A stretch of 64,000 nt of DNA from Streptomyces sp. NBC_00691 (lineage in GTDB: Bacteria > Actinomycetota > Actinomycetes > Streptomycetales > Streptomycetaceae): assembly GCF_036226665.1 (NCBI RefSeq), contig NZ_CP109007.1:3822501-3886500 (forward strand). The letters run 5' to 3'. Position numbers and translations under genes: made by a program. How positions within the stretch are numbered: position 1 is the stretch's first letter; each line of letters opens with the position of its first letter. Of the stretch, positions 18,671-26,723 are shown one piece after another. Under the pieces are notes generated by a model that made no database searches, was not told the DNA's origin, and saw only the letters and a program-made list of their open reading frames with translations.

Positions 18671-19321
18671 TCAGCTCAGGATGATCATCGATCCCTGGGC
18701 CAGGCTCCGGGTCGCCGCCGCGTGCAGCCCCAGCCACACGTGGCGCTCCCGGGCGAAGGGGCCGCCGTCCAGCGGAACCGCCACGGCCGGTTCCTCCAGG
18801 GTGGTCGGCCGCTCCGGCGGTACGGGGGGCGCCGGCGGGTTCGACGGGTCGATGCCGATCGCGGGCGCGACGAATTCCAGCTCGCGCAGCAGCCCGTACG
18901 AGGAACCGAGCGGTCCGCCGCCCTCCAGGAGCTCGTCGCTGGCGAGCGGGACCGGGAAGTCGACCGGCACGTAGGCGCCCGCGTGGTCGTAGTGCCAGAC
19001 CATGTGCGACTGCTGGGCGGTCGCCTCGAACATCTCCAGGAGCTGTTCGTAGTCCCCGCCGAGTTCGCCGACCGGTTCGACGGGCAGTCCGCACACCTGG
19101 AGGAGGTAGGCGCGGCGCAGGAAGTGCAGGGCCTCGTAGTCGAAGCCGGCGATCGGGGCGACGTCGCCGGAGAGCCCCGGCATGTAGGCGTAGACGGGCA
19201 CGGTCGGCAGACCGGACGCGGTGAGCACGGCGTCGTACGCGGCGATCTCTTCGGCGAAGGGATTGTCGGGGCTGTGGCACAGCACGTCGACGAGGGGGAC
19301 CAGCCACAGGTCACAGGCCAA
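18671..19321 (-). CDS. Hypothetical protein, ~216 aa
   Basis: Unrecognised soluble protein. The start is uncertain: a TTG at 19321 (LACDLWLVPLVDVLC) is used, while the open frame runs back to 19477 without a better codon or ribosome site. The sequence is acidic and rich in Pro, with FDYEALHFLRRAYLLQVCGLP, YEQLLEMFEATAQQSHMVWHY and a C-terminal FARERHVWLGLHAAATRSLAQ block. Coding bias is strong in this frame. It is convergent with the SLATT gene, with about 30 bp between stops. No function can be assigned. Confidence 0.6.
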   Translation of the reverse strand: MACDLWLVPLVDVLCHSPDNPFAEEIAAYDAVLTASGLPTVPVYAYMPGLSGDVAPIAGFDYEALHFLRRAYLLQVCGLPVEPVGELGGDYEQLLEMFEATAQQSHMVWHYDHAGAYVPVDFPVPLASDELLEGGGPLGSSYGLLRELEFVAPAIGIDPSNPPAPPVPPERPTTLEEPAVAVPLDGGPFARERHVWLGLHAAATRSLAQGSMIILS

Positions 19322-19513
19322 GGGAGGCTCGCTCTCCGTCAGTTGCGGGGGACGCTCGCAGGGCGTACGCCAGGCTTTTGCAGGGACGGCCAGGGTAGTC
19401 GGCGCCCCACGGACACCGTCCACCCGCTGAGGAACTGCCCGGGGAGCCGGGCCCTCAACCCGGAGACCGCCCCTCAACCCGCCCGGCCGTCCCGCTCGCG
19501 GCGCGCGGCCCGC

Positions 19514-20221
19514 TCAGCGGGACCGCCGCTCCAGCCGGTCGGCCCATTCCATCGAGTGCGCGTTGTACTCCCGTACGACAGCGACGGCCGCGTCCGCGTC
19601 GCCGCGGGTGATCGCGTCGACCAGGTCGACGTGCCCGCTCCACAGCCAGCCGAGGACGTCCCGCTCGGAGCGCAGGTAGGGGACGGAGAACACCCAGGCC
19701 TGGACGCGGAGGCGGTGGAGGAAGTCGGCGATGTAGTCGTTGGCGGCGACGAGCCGGGCGAGCTCGCGCCAGTACCGGATGTCGTACCCGATGAGGATGT
19801 CGAGGTCGCCGGCGCGGGCGGCGCGGGCGGCGGCCTCGCCTCTGCGCCGGATCGAGACGAGGGCGACGCCGATCCCGAGGTCGGGTTCGGTGACGGCCGA
19901 GCGGGGCGGCACCATGGCGGCGTCGCGGCGGAAGATGCCGTCGACGACGAGCATCCGGGCCTCGACCATCCCCCGGTAGTCGTCGACCGAGTACTGGTGG
20001 ACGCGGAAGCCGCGGTGCTGGTCGGAGTCGAGGAGGCCCTGCGCGCAGAGGTCGACGAGGGCTTCGCGGACCGGGGTCGCGGAGACGCCGTACTGGTCGG
20101 CGATCTGCTTGACGGTGAATTCCTCGCCGGGTTGGAGACGGCCCGCGAGCACCTCGTCACGCAGCGCGTCCGCGATCTGCTGTCGCAAGGTGTTGCGGGT
20201 GACAGCTCCGCTCGCGGGCAT
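19514..20221 (-). CDS. GntR family transcriptional regulator (FadR/FCD subfamily)
   Basis: 235 residues. The N-terminal winged HTH is canonical (LRQQIADALRDEVLAGRLQPG at ~12-32, then VSATPVREALVDLCAQGLL). The C-terminal all-helical FCD-like ligand domain includes MVEARMLVVDGIF and a His/Asp-bearing region (HVDLVDAITRGDADAAVAVV). FCD members usually bind small carboxylates with a metal. It stands immediately upstream of, and on the same strand as, the class III aminotransferase-divergent block and may regulate that gene. Confidence 0.85.
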   Translation of the reverse strand: MPASGAVTRNTLRQQIADALRDEVLAGRLQPGEEFTVKQIADQYGVSATPVREALVDLCAQGLLDSDQHRGFRVHQYSVDDYRGMVEARMLVVDGIFRRDAAMVPPRSAVTEPDLGIGVALVSIRRRGEAAARAARAGDLDILIGYDIRYWRELARLVAANDYIADFLHRLRVQAWVFSVPYLRSERDVLGWLWSGHVDLVDAITRGDADAAVAVVREYNAHSMEWADRLERRSR

Positions 20222-20288
20222 GGGTCGGCCCCCTCCGTCCGGCTCCGGACACCCTAGTCCAGACGGAAGGGACCACCCCGTTCCGCGG

Positions 20289-21653
20289 TTACGCGGTGTG
20301 CTCGTCGGCCACCGTGAGGGCTGCGTCGAGGGCCGCGAGGCCCTCCTTGGCCTCCGCCTCGGTGACGTTGCAGGCGGGGACGGCGTGCGTGCGGTTCATG
20401 TTGACGAAGGGCCACAGGCCGTTCTTCTTCGCCGCGGCGCCGAAGGCGGCCATCGGGGCGTTGGCCTCGCCGGCCGCGTTGTACGGGACGAGCGGCTCGC
20501 GCGTCTCGCGGTTCTTGACCAGGTCGAGGGCCCAGAAGACGCCGAGGCCGCGGACCTCGCCGACGGACGGGTGGCGCTCGGCGAGCTCGCGCAGGCCGGG
20601 GCCGAGGACGTTCTCGCCGATGTGGGCGGCGTTCTCGACGACCTTCTCGTCCTCCATCACCTGGATGGTGGCGACGGCGGCGGCGCAGGCCAGCGGGTGA
20701 CCGGAGTAGGTCAGGCCGCCCGGGTAGGGCCGCTTGTCGAAGGTGGCGGCGATCTCGGCGTTGATGGCGACGCCGCCGAGCGGCACGTAGCCGGAGTTCA
20801 CGCCCTTGGCGAAGGTCATCAGGTCGGGCACGACGTCGAAGTGCTCGGCGGCGAACCACTTGCCGGTGCGGCCGAAGCCGGCCATGACCTCGTCGAGGAC
20901 GAAGACGATGCCGTACTTGTCGCAGATCTCGCGGACGCCGGCGAGGTAGCCGGGCGGCGGGGTCATGATGCCGGCGGTGCCGGGCACGGTCTCCAGGATG
21001 ATCGCGGCGATCGTCGCCGGACCCTCGAAGGCGATCGTGTCCTCCAGGTGCTGGAGGGCCCGCGCGCTCTCCTCCGCCTCGGTGGTGGCGTAGAAGGGCG
21101 AGCGGTAGAGGAAGGGCGCCCAGAAGCGCACGACGCCGGCGGAGCCGTTGTCGGAGGCCCAGCGGCGGGGGTCACCGGTCAGGTTGATCGCGGTGGAGGT
21201 GGCGCCGTGGTACGAGCGATAGGCGGAGAGCACCTTCGTACGGCCGGTGTGCAGCCGGGCCATGCGGACGGCGTTCTCGACGGCCTCGGCGCCGCCGTTG
21301 GTGAAGAAGATCTTGTCCAGGTCGCCCGGGGTGCGCTCGGCGATGAGGCGTGCGGCCTCGGAGCGGACGTCGATGGCGAAGGCGGGCGCGAAGGTGGTGA
21401 GCTTCGCGGCCTGCTCCTGGATGGCGGCGACCACACGGGGGTGCTGGTAGCCGATGTTCGTGTAGACGAGGCCGCTGGTGAAGTCCAGGTAGCGGTTTCC
21501 GTCGTAGTCCCAGAAGTACGAACCCTCGGCGCCGGCGACGGCGAGCGGGTCGATCAGGCCCTGGGCGGACCAGGAGTGGAACACGTGCGCGCGGTCGGCG
21601 GCCTTGACGGCGGCCCCGGCCTGGGGATCGGGTTCGACGACATGAGGGGTCAT
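20289..21653 (-). CDS. Class III PLP aminotransferase (omega-amino acid:pyruvate/GABA type)
   Basis: 454 residues from the ATG at 21653. PLP-enzyme hallmarks: TNGGAEAVENAVRMAR (phosphate-binding turn, ~118-133), DEVMAGFGRTGKW (~254-266, PLP ring-binding Asp254) and the Schiff-base lysine Lys283 in FAKGVNSGY. The N-terminal FHSWSAQGLIDPLAVAGAEG block resembles taurine:pyruvate and beta-alanine:pyruvate aminotransferases. It transfers an omega-amino group to pyruvate or 2-oxoglutarate; the exact amine is unknown. A GntR regulator lies just downstream on the same strand. Confidence 0.9.
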   Translation of the reverse strand: MTPHVVEPDPQAGAAVKAADRAHVFHSWSAQGLIDPLAVAGAEGSYFWDYDGNRYLDFTSGLVYTNIGYQHPRVVAAIQEQAAKLTTFAPAFAIDVRSEAARLIAERTPGDLDKIFFTNGGAEAVENAVRMARLHTGRTKVLSAYRSYHGATSTAINLTGDPRRWASDNGSAGVVRFWAPFLYRSPFYATTEAEESARALQHLEDTIAFEGPATIAAIILETVPGTAGIMTPPPGYLAGVREICDKYGIVFVLDEVMAGFGRTGKWFAAEHFDVVPDLMTFAKGVNSGYVPLGGVAINAEIAATFDKRPYPGGLTYSGHPLACAAAVATIQVMEDEKVVENAAHIGENVLGPGLRELAERHPSVGEVRGLGVFWALDLVKNRETREPLVPYNAAGEANAPMAAFGAAAKKNGLWPFVNMNRTHAVPACNVTEAEAKEGLAALDAALTVADEHTA

Positions 21654-21772
21654 GGGGTCGAGGGTAAGGAACCGCAGGTAGGGCGGGCCATGGCCATCTT
21701 GTCCACCGAGACCGGGGCGGACGCGACACCTTGTTCCGTGAGGTGGAATCCCCGCGGAATCCCACCCCCTGA

Positions 21773-21809
21773 TTGACAGCATACTGTCGATATGACAGCC
21801 TGTTGTCAT
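21773..21809 (+). promoter_or_regulatory. Promoter with two palindromic operators upstream of the DJ-1/MarR operon
   Basis: A perfect -35 hexamer TTGACA (21773-21778) is embedded in the perfect inverted repeat GACAGCATACTGTC (21775-21788). A second perfect inverted repeat, ATGACAGCCTGTTGTCAT (21792-21809), follows. Both share the half-site TGACAG/CTGTC and would overlap the promoter of the operon that encodes the MarR regulator. Autorepression by that MarR protein is the simplest reading (inference). Confidence 0.7.
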
Positions 21810-21852
21810 CAGCGGAACCGAGGGATCGACCACACCGACCAAGGGGTCAGCC

Positions 21853-22476
21853 ATGGGAACGAACACCGGTACGAAGACCGTCCACCTCGCCGTCTACGAC
21901 ACGCTCGCCGACTGGGAGACGGGCCACGCCACCGCCTGGCTCGCCCGCGCCGGCTACACGATCAGGACGGTCGGCCCGGTCGCCGGGGAGCCCGTCACGA
22001 CCCTCGCCGGCATCCGGATCGTCCCCGACCTCGCGCTCACCGACCTCCGGCCCGAGGAGAGCGAGCTGCTGATCCTTCCGGGCGCCGAGAAGTACGACGA
22101 GGGCGACGAACTGGCGCCGTTCGCCGCCAAGGCCCGCGCCTTCCTCGACGCCGGTGTGCCGGTCGCCGCGATCTGCGGCGCCACGGCCGGACTCGCCAAG
22201 GAGGGCCTGCTCGACGACCGCCCCCACACCGGCGCGGTCTCCTTCTATCTCGCCGCCACCGGCTACAAGGGCGGCGAGCACTACGTCGACGCGGACGCGG
22301 TCACGTCCGGCGGCGAGGCCGGGACCGGTGACCTGATCACGGCGGGCCCGACGGAGCCGGTCGCCTTCGCGCGTGAGGTCTTCGCGGCCCTCGGCGCGTA
22401 CGAGGGCAAGCGGGACGCCTGGTTCCGCCTCTTCCACGACTCCGACCCGGCGGCCTTCGTCGAGCTGAACTCATGA
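21853..22476 (+). CDS. DJ-1/PfpI family protein (type 1 glutamine amidotransferase-like)
   Basis: 207 residues. The DJ-1/PfpI fold is visible: VHLAVYDTLADWETGHA at the N-terminus, ELLILPGAEKYDEG (with the conserved Glu region), and the nucleophile-elbow cysteine in VPVAAICGATAGLAKEGLLDD near residue 100. ThiJ/PfpI proteins act as deglycases, chaperones or stress hydrolases; the assignment here is at family level only. ATG 21853 follows a short leader after the palindromic promoter. Its stop overlaps the MarR start (ATGA). Confidence 0.88.
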   Translation: MGTNTGTKTVHLAVYDTLADWETGHATAWLARAGYTIRTVGPVAGEPVTTLAGIRIVPDLALTDLRPEESELLILPGAEKYDEGDELAPFAAKARAFLDAGVPVAAICGATAGLAKEGLLDDRPHTGAVSFYLAATGYKGGEHYVDADAVTSGGEAGTGDLITAGPTEPVAFAREVFAALGAYEGKRDAWFRLFHDSDPAAFVELNS

Positions 22477-22928
22477 GCCGCGAGCAGCAGGACGCCCTCT
22501 CGCGTACGGCCCTGGGCGTCTTCCGCCTCAACGGTCAGTTCCTCGCCGTCTCGGAGAAGCTGGCCGAGCCGGCCGGCCTGACCGCCGCCTGGTGGCAGGT
22601 CCTGGGAGCCGTCCTGCCGGAACCCCTCCCGGTCGCCGGGATCGCCCGGGCCATGGGCATCACCCGGCAGAGCGTCCAGCGGATCGCCGACCTGCTCGTA
22701 CGGGAGGGACTCGCGGCGTACGAGCCGAACCCGGCCCACCGCCGCGCCAAGCTCCTCACCCCGACCGGGGCGGGCCGGGCGGCCATCGCCCGCATCGAAC
22801 CGGGCCACGCGGAACTGGCCGCCGCGCTCCTGCGGGAGCTGGGCGGCCAGGAGGCCTTCGACGAGACGGTACGGGTCCTGGACCGGCTGTCGGCCGCGCT
22901 CGATGCCGTCGAGACGGATCAGCCGTAG
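22473..22928 (+). CDS. MarR family transcriptional regulator
   Basis: 151 residues, cytoplasmic. The winged HTH is PVAGIARAMGITRQSVQRIADLLVREGLAAYEPNPAHRRAKLLTPTG at ~50-97 (helix and wing in the usual places), flanked by dimerisation helices. It overlaps the DJ-1/PfpI gene by four bases, so the two are co-translated. It probably represses its own operon through the palindromes at 21775-21809 and responds to a small phenolic or electrophile (family knowledge). Confidence 0.9.
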   Translation: MSREQQDALSRTALGVFRLNGQFLAVSEKLAEPAGLTAAWWQVLGAVLPEPLPVAGIARAMGITRQSVQRIADLLVREGLAAYEPNPAHRRAKLLTPTGAGRAAIARIEPGHAELAAALLRELGGQEAFDETVRVLDRLSAALDAVETDQP

Positions 22929-22950
22929 GCGGTCCGCCGGGGCCGGGCGG

Positions 22951-23367
22951 TCAGGACACCCCGTTGAACTGCTCGGCCACGGCGCTCCTCAGCAGCAGCG
23001 GATGGACGAAGCGGTCCGGCGACGACGGCGGGAAGCGCCACGACAACGGCCACGTCCTGCCCGTCAACGCCGGCACCGGTACGTAGCTCACCTGGCCGGG
23101 ACCGGCGTTGAACCGGGTCACCCCGCGCGGCCACGACTTGCGCGCGGTCGACCCCGGCGGCAGGAGGAAGTAGACCCCGCGCCGCCCGTTCGCCTCCAGC
23201 ACGACCGGCCCCGGGTCGCCCCCGGTCAGTTCCTCCATCCGGTCGGCGAGCCGCCGCCCCTCGTCACCGTCCACCCGGACGGCGTCGAATTGCACCCCCG
23301 CCTTACGGAGTTGGAATCCGGAAACTGGAATCCAATCCGCGTTTACGTCCCGATTCTCTTCGTTCAC
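22951..23367 (-). CDS. Hypothetical protein divergent from an XRE/DUF397 pair
   Basis: 138 residues from the GTG at 23367, nine bases after GGAG; the longer frame to 23616 runs antisense into the XRE gene and is rejected. Visible blocks are VSGFQLRKAGVQFDAVRVDGDEG, PVVLEANGRRGVYFLLPPGS and TWPLSWRFPPSSPDRFVHP. The FLLPPGSTA region resembles bifunctional primase/polymerase-associated small proteins of Streptomyces, but no catalytic motif is present. It is divergent from the XRE regulator, so it could be controlled by it. Confidence 0.65.
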   Translation of the reverse strand: MNEENRDVNADWIPVSGFQLRKAGVQFDAVRVDGDEGRRLADRMEELTGGDPGPVVLEANGRRGVYFLLPPGSTARKSWPRGVTRFNAGPGQVSYVPVPALTGRTWPLSWRFPPSSPDRFVHPLLLRSAVAEQFNGVS

Positions 23368-23524
23368 GAGGACATGCTCCCGCGCCGGCGCTAGCGTTTT
23401 CCACGACTGCGACGGGCGCGTCGGTAACCCCTTGACCTGCGCCAACGAGCCTTGCGGGCAGTCGAATTCGGCGGGGAGCAGTTGAGACCGGTTGAGATCG
23501 GTTGAGTCCGAATGGGGAACGGGA

Positions 23525-24361
23525 ATGGCGCGAGCGGAGAACAAGGAAGCGGCGGGGCCTGCGGCGCGGACCGTCGCGGGCATGGCGAAGAAAATGCGAC
23601 AGCGAAAGGGGCTCACCCAGGAGCAGCTGGGGGCGCAGATGGGCTACACCGGCGCGGCGGTGAGCGCTCTGGAGACGCTCGCGCAACCGGTGAGCGACGA
23701 GATGCTGGTGAAGCTCGAACAGACGCTGGGCGAGGAGACGGGCATCTTCGAGGCCCTGCGCGAACTCGTACGACTGGAGAAGCTTCCTCAGAAGTTCCGG
23801 GACTACGCGCCGATCGAGCAGAAGGCGCTGGTCCTCAGCCTGTACGCGAACCACGTGGTGCACGGCCTCTTCCAGACGGAGGAGTACGCGCGGGCGCTCA
23901 TCGCGGGGGGCTACCCGGAGCCGACGGAGGACCGGGTCGCGGAGCTGGTGGAGATGCGAGTGGCACGCAAGGCCCTCTTCGACAGACGACCTCCGTGCCA
24001 GATCGAGCTGGTCCTGGACGAGTCGGTCCTGAGGCGTCCGTTCGGCAGCATGGAGATCATGCGCGAGCAGCTGACGCACCTGGCCGAGTGCGCACGCCGC
24101 AGGAACGTCCACTTGCTGGTGCTCCCCCTGGACGCCGCGCTCATGGGGGAGTACGCCGGTGCGCGGGGCGAGTTGAACCTGGTGGAAACACCCGAGCATG
24201 AGCGGCTGGCCTACCTCGACGTCCAGGACGAGAGCATGATGATCGGGGACCAGTCGAGGGTGAGCACATACCTCCAGCGCTATGCGAAGATCCGGGCACA
24301 GGCCCTCGGCCCTCGCGAATCACTGGGCCTCATCGAGAGGTTGGCGGGAGACGGAAGATGA
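23525..24361 (+). CDS. XRE family regulator with DUF5753 domain
   Basis: 278 residues from an ATG after GGGGAACGGG. The N-terminal Cro/C1 HTH is MAKKMRQRKGLTQEQLGAQMGYTGAAVSALE at ~20-50. A DUF5753 ligand/partner domain covers ~95-270 (ALVLSLYANHVVHGLFQTEEYARAL is the hallmark). These regulators (WhiJ/AbaA-type loci) always travel with small DUF397 proteins in Streptomyces and influence development and antibiotic production. It overlaps the DUF397 gene by four bases. Confidence 0.92.
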   Translation: MARAENKEAAGPAARTVAGMAKKMRQRKGLTQEQLGAQMGYTGAAVSALETLAQPVSDEMLVKLEQTLGEETGIFEALRELVRLEKLPQKFRDYAPIEQKALVLSLYANHVVHGLFQTEEYARALIAGGYPEPTEDRVAELVEMRVARKALFDRRPPCQIELVLDESVLRRPFGSMEIMREQLTHLAECARRRNVHLLVLPLDAALMGEYAGARGELNLVETPEHERLAYLDVQDESMMIGDQSRVSTYLQRYAKIRAQALGPRESLGLIERLAGDGR

Positions 24362-24543
24362 GCGAGAACTTGCACTGGCACAAGTCCAGCTTCAGTGACG
24401 ACAGCGGCGGCAACTGCGTCGAAGTGGCTCACGCCCACCGGCCGGAAGGCGCCGCCGTCCACCTCCGCGACTCCAAGCAGAGCGACGGGCCCACGTTCAC
24501 CGTGGAGCCCGCCGCCTGGAGCGTGTTCGTCGCGTGGCAGTAG
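24358..24543 (+). CDS. DUF397 domain-containing small protein
   Basis: 61 residues, the usual size. The hallmark motif WHKSSFSDDSGGNCVEVA is at residues ~7-24, then VHLRDSKQSDGPTFTVEPAAWSVFVAW. DUF397 proteins are encoded next to XRE-DUF5753 regulators and are thought to interact with and antagonise them, as in the whiJ and abaA loci. The start overlaps the regulator's stop (ATGA). Confidence 0.93.
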   Translation: MSENLHWHKSSFSDDSGGNCVEVAHAHRPEGAAVHLRDSKQSDGPTFTVEPAAWSVFVAWQ

Positions 24544-24547
24544 CCGA

Positions 24548-25468
24548 CTAGCAGGACAGGTTCGACCCCGCGGGGACGCCCAGGATCTGGGTGAACTGCT
24601 GGTACTTGGTGACCCGGCTCTGCACCTGGGCCGGGTTGCGGCCGTTGCACTCCAGGCTGCCGTTGATCGCCCAGATGGTCTGGCCGAAGCCGGCGCCGTT
24701 GACCATGGCGTTGTGGGCGGTCATCGTGCCCGGGCCGCTCTGGGTGTTCCAGTACCAGAGGCCGGTCATCATGGCGACGGCCGGGTCCTGCTCGACGCGC
24801 CAGGGGTTGTTCAGCAGGTCGATGCCGAGGGCGTCACCGGCGGCCTTGTAGTTGAAGTTCCAGGAGAGCTGGATGGGGCCGCGGCCGTAGTAGGCGGCCT
24901 GGCCGGCGGGGCAGCCGTAGGACTGGCTGGTGTCGCAGTAGTGCGGGTAGTTGGCGGTGTTCTGCTCGACGATGTAGACGAGGCCGCCGGTCTCGTGGGA
25001 GACGTTCGCGAGGAAGGCCGCGGCCTCCTGCTTCTTCACCGTGTCGCTGCCGGTGTTGGCGAAGCCGGGGTACGACTTGAGGGCCGCGGTGAGGCCCGCG
25101 TACGTGTAGAAGGGGTTCCGGCTCGGGAACATCTGGTTGAACTGGGCCTCGGAGACCACGAATCCGGAGGTCGGCGGGGTGGTCGGCGGGGTCGTGGGCG
25201 GGGTCGTGGGCCCGCCGCCGCAGACGCCCTGGTCGGCCCAGACGCCCCACTCGCCGGTCGTGCCGGGGGTCTCGTTCTGGGTCCACCACTTGGCGGACCA
25301 GTTGTGGCCGTTGTGCGAGGCGGTCATCCCGCCGGTGTAGACGCTGGAGGAGTTCCATGCGGCCGCGCAGGCGGCGGCCGCGCCGGCGGAGGCGGCGGGG
25401 AGGAACAGCACAGCGAGTCCGACGACCGTACAGAGCGCGGCCACTGAGGTGACCAACTTACGCAGCAT
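24548..25468 (-). CDS. Secreted GH19 chitinase with N-terminal CBM5/12
   Basis: 306 residues. The signal peptide is MLRKLVTSVAALCTVVGLAV followed by an Ala-rich cleavage region near residue 30. A chitin-binding CBM5/12 module is at ~34-83 (aromatic WNSSSVYTGG, WSAKWWTQNETPG, WGVWAD). A PTTPPTTPPTT linker connects to the GH19 domain, where Glu159 in SHETGG is the predicted acid and Glu168 (IVEQN) a candidate second carboxylate. YYGRGPIQLSWNFNY is the family substrate-cleft motif. It hydrolyses chitin outside the cell. The promoter region at 25522-25549 is the classic Streptomyces chitinase operator. Confidence 0.95.
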   Translation of the reverse strand: MLRKLVTSVAALCTVVGLAVLFLPAASAGAAAACAAAWNSSSVYTGGMTASHNGHNWSAKWWTQNETPGTTGEWGVWADQGVCGGGPTTPPTTPPTTPPTSGFVVSEAQFNQMFPSRNPFYTYAGLTAALKSYPGFANTGSDTVKKQEAAAFLANVSHETGGLVYIVEQNTANYPHYCDTSQSYGCPAGQAAYYGRGPIQLSWNFNYKAAGDALGIDLLNNPWRVEQDPAVAMMTGLWYWNTQSGPGTMTAHNAMVNGAGFGQTIWAINGSLECNGRNPAQVQSRVTKYQQFTQILGVPAGSNLSC

Positions 25469-25521
25469 GCGGGCTTCCTTCCGGGTGGGGCCGGGACGGG
25501 GAAGCCACAGAAAAGCGCGAT

Positions 25522-25549
25522 TGGTCTGGACCTGTCAAGGTCTAGACCA
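25522..25549 (-). promoter_or_regulatory. Chitinase promoter: paired 12-bp repeats around a TTGACA box
   Basis: On the minus strand the chitinase promoter shows TGGTCTAGACCT (25549-25538) followed by TTGACA, then AGGTCCAGACCA (25533-25522). Two 12-bp direct repeats of consensus TGGTCTAGACCT flanking the -35 box were described for Streptomyces chitinase genes as the site of chitin induction and glucose repression. The repeats sit 54-81 bp upstream of the chitinase start. Confidence 0.85.
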
Positions 25550-25561
25550 GAACTTGTGACA

Positions 25562-25598
25562 ATGGCCCCGGCCCCCCGGAGACGGGGGCCGGGGCCAT
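25562..25598 (-). terminator. Strong hairpin, 15-bp perfect stem
   Basis: A 15-bp perfect stem (ATGGCCCCGGCCCCC, 25562-25576, with its complement at 25584-25598) and a 7-base loop. It lies 27 bp downstream of the stop of the minus-strand FG-GAP protein and just upstream of the chitinase promoter, so it insulates the two genes. No U-tract follows, as is common in Streptomyces. Confidence 0.8.
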
Positions 25599-25624
25599 GA
25601 GCCTGCCGCTCAAACCGCCTGCGG

Positions 25625-26575
25625 TTAGAGCAGGTTGTAGATCTGGAAGCCGGTGCCGATCTTGACCGGCGCCTGGAACACGGCCGGGGCGCCGCCCGTG
25701 CCCGAGTACCGCAGCAGGTCGCCGTTCGGCTTGCGCGCGATCAGGTCCGTCCTGCCGTCGGCGTCGAGATCACCGACCGACAGCAGGCGGTCGTAGGCGT
25801 TCCAGCCGCCGCCGATCTGCGTACGGCCCGCGAAGGGGGCCTTGTAGTCGCCGGTGCCCTTGTAGAGCCACAGGACGCCGGCCTTGTCGCGGGCGACGAC
25901 GTCGGGCTTGCCGTCACCGCTCAGATCGCCCTGGCCCGCGATCTGGTCGAACTGCTCCCAGCCGCCGCCGACGCGGGTGCGCGGGGCGAGCGTGCCGTCC
26001 GGGTAGGCGAGGTACGACCACAGGACACCGGCCGCGTCGACACCGAGGAGGTCGGCCTCCGGGGCGCCGCCGACACTGCCGGGCGAGAGGACCGTGCGGT
26101 AGGTGTTCCAGCCCGTACCGACCTGCTTGGAGTGCTGCTGCCCGTCGTCCGAGAACCAGTGGTACGTGAGGGTTCCGTCCTTGTGGAGGAACCAGGTGCC
26201 GTCGCCCCAGCCGTCCTTGTCGTTGTCGACGTCGATCACGTCGGCAAGGTGCTCGAAGGACGCCGCGATGTGGTCGCGGGGGCCGAAGGCGCCTTCGCGG
26301 TCCGGGAAGTAGAGGTACCCCTCGTTCGTCTGCTTGTGCACGCCCATCATGGCGAAGCTCGGCGTCTCCACCGGCGCTTCCTCGGCGGCGAGCGCACCGG
26401 CGCGCCGGGCGCCCTCGGCCCGGTGCTCGGCCCCGGCCACGGCGGTGGCACGCGCCCGGTCGGCGCCGGCCGGGTCGCCGGAGGCGACGGCGATGCCCGC
26501 GGTGGCGGTCAGCGCGAGGGTGGCGGCGGTGGCGGCGAGCGCGCCGCGCAGCGCGCGGCGACGTCGGATGATCAT
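25625..26575 (-). CDS. Secreted FG-GAP/VCBS repeat protein
   Basis: 316 residues from an ATG after AGGGGGA. The N-terminus is a signal peptide: RRRRALRGALAATAATLALTATAGIAVA. The C-terminal ~170 residues are repeated FG-GAP-like blades with the calcium-binding pattern DLSGDGKPDVVARDKAGVLWLYKGTGDY and DLDADGRTDLIARKPNGDLL, alternating with VGGGWEQFDQIAGQG. This predicts an extracellular beta-propeller. The same repeat type builds the two larger proteins at 42.0-46.5 kb. The function is unknown; the family often binds polysaccharides or acts in cell-surface processes. Confidence 0.85.
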   Translation of the reverse strand: MIIRRRRALRGALAATAATLALTATAGIAVASGDPAGADRARATAVAGAEHRAEGARRAGALAAEEAPVETPSFAMMGVHKQTNEGYLYFPDREGAFGPRDHIAASFEHLADVIDVDNDKDGWGDGTWFLHKDGTLTYHWFSDDGQQHSKQVGTGWNTYRTVLSPGSVGGAPEADLLGVDAAGVLWSYLAYPDGTLAPRTRVGGGWEQFDQIAGQGDLSGDGKPDVVARDKAGVLWLYKGTGDYKAPFAGRTQIGGGWNAYDRLLSVGDLDADGRTDLIARKPNGDLLRYSGTGGAPAVFQAPVKIGTGFQIYNLL

Positions 26576-26723
26576 GAAGGTCCCCCTGGGATCCACTCTG
26601 CTCGTCAACGGACTCGACGGCGGCACACGGTCGTCGGGCCGCCGGAGTCCAGAAGCCTCTCACAGGGGACCGACAAGGCTCGCGGAGAATCCAGGGGGGG
26701 TGGCGGGGCGGGCGGTGGCCGCC

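Noticed and set aside
22951..23616. 221-residue version of the gene divergent from the XRE regulator
   Set aside because: The extra N-terminal region runs antisense through the regulator's start and HTH. A GTG with a ribosome site at 23367 gives a sensible 138-residue product.
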